A stretch of 64,000 nt of DNA from Lumbricus rubellus (lineage: Eukaryota > Annelida > Clitellata > Crassiclitellata > Lumbricidae). The position numbers and the translations under genes were made by a program. The stretch lies in contig OX243811.1 in assembly GCA_945859605.1 (NCBI GenBank), forward strand, positions 39,646,821-39,710,820, given 5' to 3'. Below are positions 57,863-64,000 of this stretch, piece after piece (position 1 is the first letter of the stretch; every line of letters begins with the position of its first letter). The notes beneath the pieces are model-generated. The model did not search any database, was not told where the DNA came from, and saw nothing but the letters and a program-made list of their open reading frames with translations.

Positions 57863-60639
57863 TCCAGCATTTCTTGTTGTTCCCTTTTCTCTTTTGGATC
57901 TGGTTTTAGAATTTAAGTCAGAACTTTGATTTGTAAATTACTCACTGTTGATCTTTAGCACCTTAATGACGAGCTGCATTGGTTGGTTTCCAGTCAGTTT
58001 AAGTAAATTTTTGTCGTTAAATTGTTTGACTGGCTTAATTCTCAAAATAATTCTTCATTTTGTCATAAATAATTTCTTACTTTGGTCGTCGACTGAGTCA
58101 TAAAGTTGGTGGTAAAATGCCCTTTAGCTGGGACCTCAAATTTAAACGTCACGTATTTCTATCGTACATGTTTCTTAGTCTTATAAGTACTGTAGGTTTA
58201 ATCCTCATGGCATTTGTAAAAATGTTGGTTTTCAGATGTGTAGTCCCCTAAACTTTATCAGGTTATTGACTTTTTGAAATTCACGCATGTCAGTTTCAAA
58301 TAAAAAGAAATATATTTTGATTAAAATCTATTAATCATTTTAAGAGTAAATATATTTAGCTGATATTTATTAGATTTATGTCTCGATTTTGTGAGTAGTA
58401 AAGAAGTATTTTTTTACCACCACTTCAGTATGTTGAGGTTCATGTAGGTTTTCAGCTTTCGGCTTTCGTTGAATTTTGGTGACTTTTGTACTCTAATGTT
58501 AAAGTTGATATTAACTGTCTTACTTACGAGTGGATGTCTATGTAGGCCACTACATAAATTCCAGTATGCATATCACTGCTTATTGCCTAACTTTACTCAT
58601 TTACAGTCAATTTATTTGACGACTCTTCATTTTTTTCTTGAAATTTTCAAAGTGTTTTATTACGTCGGTTGATTTTAGTTCAGTTGTTGTTGTGCTTTTG
58701 TGTATTCTGAAGTGAATTTCTTCCGTTTTATTTAATAGATGAATTTATTACCCTGCATATTCGCTGTTAGTCGATTTCTCACTGGAGTTACCCAGGTTAA
58801 TGTTTGCTGTTTGGAAAGAGTTAATGTTTTTCAGGAACTTTTATTACTATTTTATTGCATATGGACATCCGCATACAAGTTCTGTAGTTTTCGTGCGTCG
58901 TATTATGACTTGCATTGTTATCGTTATTGTAAAGTATTATTAGAATTATGGCGTTGTATTGTATCATGTGTCAAACGACCAAATCAGCAGAACTCTTATC
59001 ATGCGATATACTGAGAATACAAATGTATTGTGTCAATGATTAACATTGCAGTCTATTGTATCATGTTAGGCTGCATTGCATTTGCTGTAACACACTACGT
59101 CGCATTTCATTTACCTAAATGGTATTTCATCGACAGCATTATGCTGTACATGTCAGTTTAAGATGGTGTACATGAGAAAGGCAAAGTATAAACATAGATC
59201 TGCTTATTGTCGTGTAGAAATGTTTTGGAAGAGCTGCAAGACATATTACATATCAGGTATTACATCGTATTGTATAAGAAAACTGTTGCGTTGAATACAG
59301 AATCATATCACATACATTCGCATAACAGCTAAGATGAGAATCATGTTTTGCATTTCACTCGGCTGTTGTATCGTGAATGTGGTAGATCTGAGGAATATGA
59401 TGCGGTGATTTCGTTTGAAACCTGTTGGAGAACTGAGTTACTTTGAAATTGGATGGTTTTCAGAAATCACTTCCTCTGTGCATCAAGCCGTGGCTGTTCG
59501 ACATATCACATTCTTCACGTTATTCTCAATGAGATCTGGCATTTTGCAAACGGTTTTGTTGTCTTTATTCATTGCACGTTGTCTTCTAACATTGAACAGT
59601 TTTACCTCTTCCTTCCGTGTTCATCTCATTTCTCTTTCTGCGTTCTCTCAGCGTAGCTCACTCTGCTTTTTGACCTCTGCTTTTACACTCTGAAGCAACT
59701 CACCTTATTCACTTGCTTTGCTGTTTCAATCTTCTCACTTTACATTCTCTTTAAGACGTGCCTTCACTTAATGTTTCAGACCGTCTGTTCTTCAGTTGTG
59801 CCGCGTAAAAATAACAATTCTCAGTTGTTGAGACTAAGTCAGTTTTTTAATGTATCGGTCGGTAATGTTGACAGTTTCTCTTAGACGTTTCGTTTATTGT
59901 GAAATGTATAGTTTACCTGTAACTTTACTCTTATTTAGTAGCCTGTTGTTTGAACAGTCGCTTTGTGACTCATTGTGCTTGCTGAAACCTCATATGAAAT
60001 GATTCATCGAAACTCTGTTGGTTTGAATGCTCAACCCTAAATTGAGAGGTTTTGGCATGCAGAAAGATGTTTCAAGATATCTGTTCCACTTGCAGACCGT
60101 AGTAATACGTACGCTGTCGTGTCTGCCTGTGGGAAAATCACTGGAATCTCCTCCCTTGTATACTGAGGCTTAAAAAATAAAGCGTCTACTATTTCACAAC
60201 CATTAAATATATTTTCTGTCTCTCAAAGAAAAGGGACTGATCTTCTTACAGAAAATAATTACTGCAGCTCTAACAGCTTCTCTGGGATTCAATTGATTTG
60301 CAATGCGTTTGGCCTTTGAACGAGAGACTGAGAGTATGAGCAACGGTTCAAATCTCGGTTCAACGTGACTGAATATATTGAGATGTAATGAGAAGATTTT
60401 CATGATGTAATTTAGCCAGTTTTGTCATTTGTTATATTTTAAATATCTGACTTTATTTTCATTTTGTGTTGTGTTTATTTACAACAGTTGTTGAAAGGAT
60501 TGAGAGTACAAAGACGAAATTGAGTCTTGTCATTCTTTCCGATGGAGTGAATAGCATTGTGAGCTGTTCTCTAGGTTGCGGCAAATTAACTCGTTATTTA
60601 GGTGCAGTGCAAGATATATTGAAGACTCACGCACACGTG

Positions 60640-60690
60640 TGCACTCACACACACACACACACACACGCACACACACACACACACACACAA
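60640..60690 (+). repeat. (CA)n microsatellite
   Basis: Interrupted CA run of about 25 units. Confidence 0.93.
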
Positions 60691-60874
60691 TAATATCTAA
60701 ATGTATAATTACTAATTAGACTTGATCACATTCGAACAGGCGACCCACAGTCACACTCTTGATGCCTATCTATCCATGAACTCAATGGGTAGAAGTATTT
60801 ACACCTAAATGATGTGAACTGTTTATTATCCCATTTTGAGAAATTTGACCTCTTCTCGAGTTGGAGGTCATCCA

Positions 60875-60945
60875 TTTATCTATTTATGTAGCGCTCTTCA
60901 AGACGACTATTCAGAGGCGCTCCCAGCCCAGGCATTGAGTAGTTT
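60875..60945 (-). repeat. LINE-type 3' tail repeat
   Basis: Contains tatgtagcgctcttcaagac and cagaggcgctcccagcc, the same tail family (minus orientation). Confidence 0.55.
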
Positions 60946-61179
60946 ATAGAAAGAGTTTGACAAGTCAATTCTACGCTCTCATTAAAATATGAAAAAATAG
61001 TACTTTTCACGACATTTCAGCCCGATGACTATAAAAAGGTAATCAACTTTTTTGTTTTTGTCTGGAAAAATTCCACCACGAGATTTATTTTTCGGGAGAA
61101 ATTAAAACTTTGCCCCCCCCCCCTCACTGCTGAAATCTCCCGTACGCCGAAGCAGATTGATGGACGGGTGAATGGATTG

Positions 61180-61855
61180 TGTGATGGTTGAATTTCTGGG
61201 AGAGGGAATAGTGGTGTGGGGAGACATGCATGGTGGTGATGGGGAAAGTTGAAGGTTGATCAGCATATATGTGGTGGTGGGGAATTGTGGGTTGGTCTGC
61301 GTATGTGGTCGTGGTAGTGGTGGTGATGGGGAAAGTTGGGGCTGGTCAGCATATATGTGGTGGTGGGGGGAAGTGGGGTTGGTCTGCGTATGTGGTAATG
61401 GTGGTGGTGATGGGGGAAGTGGGGGCTGGTCTGCGTATGTGGTAATGGTGGTGGTGGGGGGGGGGAAGTGGGGTTGGTCTGCGTATGTGGTAGTGGTGGT
61501 GGTGATGGGGGAAGTGGGGGTTGGTCTGCGCATGTGGTAGTGGTAGTGGTGGTGATGGGGAAAGTTGGGGCTGGTCAGCATATATGTGGTGGTGGGGGGA
61601 AGTGGGGTTGGTCTGCGTATGTGGTAATGGTGGTGGTGATGGGGGAAGTGGGGGTTGGTCTGCGTATGTGGTGGTGGTGGTGGTGATGGGGGAAGTGGGG
61701 GTTGGTCTGCGCATGTGGTAGTGGTGGTGGTGATGGGGGAAGTGGGGTTTGGTCAGCGTATGTGGTGGAGGGGGAGGAAGTGGGGGTTGGTCTGCGCATG
61801 TGGCGGTGGTAGTGGTAGTGGTGGTGGGGGAAGTGGGGGTTGGTCAGCGTATGTC
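61180..61855 (+). repeat. G-rich minisatellite (about 45-50 bp units)
   Basis: About fourteen degenerate units built from ggtctgcgtatgtggt, (gtg)n and gatgggggaagtgggg. One strand is almost free of C and carries many G3-G6 runs. Pro/Thr/His-rich frames on the minus strand come from the repeat. Confidence 0.9.
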
Positions 61856-63447
61856 GTCGTTCACTAATGTCCGTCCTCCGTCGGTCCGTCGATAATCCAG
61901 CGACGGCGACGGACGATGAAGTCCATCGACTGACCATTAACTCGGACGATGATCGATCGGTGACCAGAAGTAGTGGACGACTGGTCTGCTGCTGAAGAGA
62001 AAGACTGGCACTCAGGGAGAGAATGAGGCTGGCAGGGAGAGAGGGAAGCAGGCAGAGAGGGAGGGTGAGAGGCAGGCATGGAGGGAAGGCAGGTAGGGAG
62101 GGATGGAAAGAGGCAGGCAGGGTGAGAGGGGCAGGTAAGGAGAGAAGAAGACAGGCAGGGAGGGTGAGAGGCAGGGAGGCTGGGCGACAGGTGCTGCTGC
62201 AACGACAGACGGAACTAGACGGTCATACACGACATACAGGAAGGTACACGGGCGGACATGTAGAAAGACAAACGACGAAAGAAACGAGGAGATATATGGT
62301 GTGTGATAGAAGAAGACAGTGGCAATGTGTCGTACGCACACGCACACATAGAGAGACAGACAGACAGACACACAGACAGAGTGAGAGAGAGATTATCATT
62401 AGTGTTAGTGTTTTAGTAATAATTAATAATTACCATTATTGTATTATTAACGTAGAAGATTATTATTATTGTTACTGAAAAGTGACCATAAATCTTACTA
62501 CAGCGATTTGAAGAGGCAGAAGCGGACATATAGAAAGAGGAACAGTTCTCTTCTGTCTTTCTGGTTCCCTTTCTGCCAGTAACAGTGACCGACACACAGA
62601 GGCTTCTATCCCTATACATGGCGGGCGCAGCTTACGCCCAGTGAAAAACAGGGGGGGGAGCGGATTTTTTTAATTTTTAATTTTTATTACACTTTTTACG
62701 TGTTACTACTTCAGAGTCTTCACTTAAAGTCCTACGACATACGCACTTTTCGTGTGAGCCCACAAAATTTAGTAAATGCAGACCGGAATAAGTCGCTCGA
62801 TTTTGTTGACGCACTGCAGCAGGCCTACATAAACCCAATAGGCTATATCTAGCCTAATCTCTGATACGTATAGTTCTCGCACTTAATCTCGCCACATCAT
62901 CGTCTGCATAGACATGACAAAAATAAAGTTACATTTGTTTTGTTTACTGAAAAAGTTTGCTTCACGGGCTTATTTCGATAACTAAATACTATGCCGCGTG
63001 AGAAAACCGGTCATTGAAGACAGTGCTCAATCTAGGCACTTCTATGGATGTTCCCCAGAAATTTCTTTCCCCCCCATAGAACATTTTGACAGAATGGTAT
63101 GGTAATAGTTTTTAGCTACAGCCTACAATCTACATGTTTGCATCACATGAACTGTTAAGCTTATAATATACCATGATAAAGATTACGATTATGTGTATAT
63201 AATTAACATTATTCGCTATGTTTTTAAATGACACTTGTAATCAAAATTATTATAATGAATTTGATTTAATATTAATACAATACTTGTGCAAATACCGGTG
63301 CTATTTTTTTACAACTAAATGGTTCTCTCCAGTGTTATGTTTCAAATTTCAGACTCAAATTCAAAATGTTTTGGGTATACATGTACAATCAGAGGGCGAA
63401 ATATACACAGTGTCTTTTGCCATCAATCCACCAGAGTTTCTAATGGC

Positions 63448-63530
63448 TAAACTAACCCTAACACTAACCCTAACCGACCCTCACGATGCCTAACCTGAGC
63501 CCTAACCGACCCTCACGAAAAAGACGTGCA
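63448..63530 (-). repeat. Short telomere-like interstitial repeats
   Basis: Variants of ccctaac (ctaaccctaacactaaccc, then ctaaccgaccctcacga twice) span about 80 bases. Read on the minus strand they resemble TTAGGG repeats. Too few and too variable to be a telomere. Confidence 0.5.
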
Positions 63531-63689
63531 ATGACAACGCTGACGGCACTGCAAAAATGAGTAAGAAATTTTCGCCCCCTGATTGTACATGTATACCATG
63601 TTTTGTTTCCTTGAACACTTAGTAAACAGCATAATTATTACGTAAGCCTACATTGTATTTTCATTTTATTGCATTGTACTCTATGTCTA

Positions 63690-63765
63690 TGATCTCTATC
63701 CATAAATTTATGTAACGCCTCTCGCAGTGCACACTGATCAGAGGCGCTAAGCACATGGTTACCAA
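63690..63765 (-). repeat. LINE-type 3' tail repeat
   Basis: Contains tttatgtaacgcctctcgc and cagaggcgctaagc, matching the tail family. Confidence 0.5.
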
Positions 63766-64000
63766 ATTTGGCATTTTGGTAGTTCCTGCTTGGTTTGTGT
63801 ACCATGTAACAATTTCTGCTAATTGTATCTTGGTCAGCAATTTTGGACCGTCTTGGGCAATAGAGATAAGCTGATTGACTTGCGACAAATAGGCTATAGG
63901 CCAAGCCACTCTATGGGCCTAAGTTTACTTCATTGTCATATAGTCTTTTACCAGCAAAACTGAGTTGCTGAACTCGATAAATAAATTAATTGTTGTAATT

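Larger units (their letters stand above)
57863..64000. other. Gene-poor downstream region
   Basis: No exon or family was recognised. The first 3 kb are AT-rich with short random frames and could be a long 3' UTR. Beyond are a (CA)n run, LINE tails, a G-rich minisatellite and telomere-like repeats. Confidence 0.5.

Noticed and set aside
57526..60500. Several 60-90-codon frames after the ZO stop
   Set aside because: AT-rich, no domain, no splice support. Probably 3' UTR or spacer.
61102..61937. Pro/Thr/His-rich minus-strand frames that look like a mucin or silk-like protein
   Set aside because: Degenerate G-rich minisatellite; no start context, no splice sites, no conserved residues.

Overview
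This is an animal (metazoan) nuclear genome window. The genes are split by spliceosomal introns (GT-AG, plus two GC-AG), the sequence is AT-rich, and introns and spacers are full of micro- and minisatellites and transposon remnants. Three protein-coding genes can be read and joined exon by exon. I cannot name the species. A ZO-type MAGUK, TPX2 and the dispersed LINE tails suit a marine invertebrate, but that is an inference.

Layout. (1) 1-1680, plus strand: the 3' part of a C2H2 zinc-finger gene; two exons and eight fingers are visible, and the start lies off the window. (2) 9330-3660, minus strand: a complete TPX2 homologue (spindle assembly, Aurora A activation). It has nine coding exons and 585 codons before the stop, and every exon phase agrees. 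(3) 10429-57525, plus strand: a ZO / tight-junction-protein (TJP) MAGUK with 33 shared coding exons. The order is coiled coil, PDZ1, PDZ2, PDZ3, SH3, inactive guanylate kinase (GUK), long Pro/Ser/Tyr-rich tail, and a very well conserved C-terminal ZU5 domain. (4) 57526-64000: 3' UTR and intergenic DNA with repeats; no gene seen.

The most interesting point is the 5' end of the ZO gene. Two possible first coding exons lie upstream of exon 2. One (10429-10708) encodes a complete CARD. The other (14391-14397) encodes only Met-Asn. Both end in phase 1 with good donors, and both join the exon 2 acceptor (25453) in frame, predicting proteins of 1718 and 1627 residues. The locus may therefore make a CARD-coiled coil-ZO protein and a CARD-less ZO from two promoters. 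That would place the CARD-MAGUK design of CARMA and DLG5 on a ZO scaffold. The CARD-to-ZO splice is inferred, not proven.

Several minisatellites touch splice sites of the ZO gene, including a 33-bp array that copies the 5' splice site eight times. Introns hold transposons that can be delimited by terminal inverted repeats and target-site duplications: three hAT-like (one probably nested inside another), a piggyBac deletion derivative, a mariner-like MITE and a Harbinger-like MITE family. LINE (CR1/L2-like) 3' ends and tRNA-like SINEs are also present.
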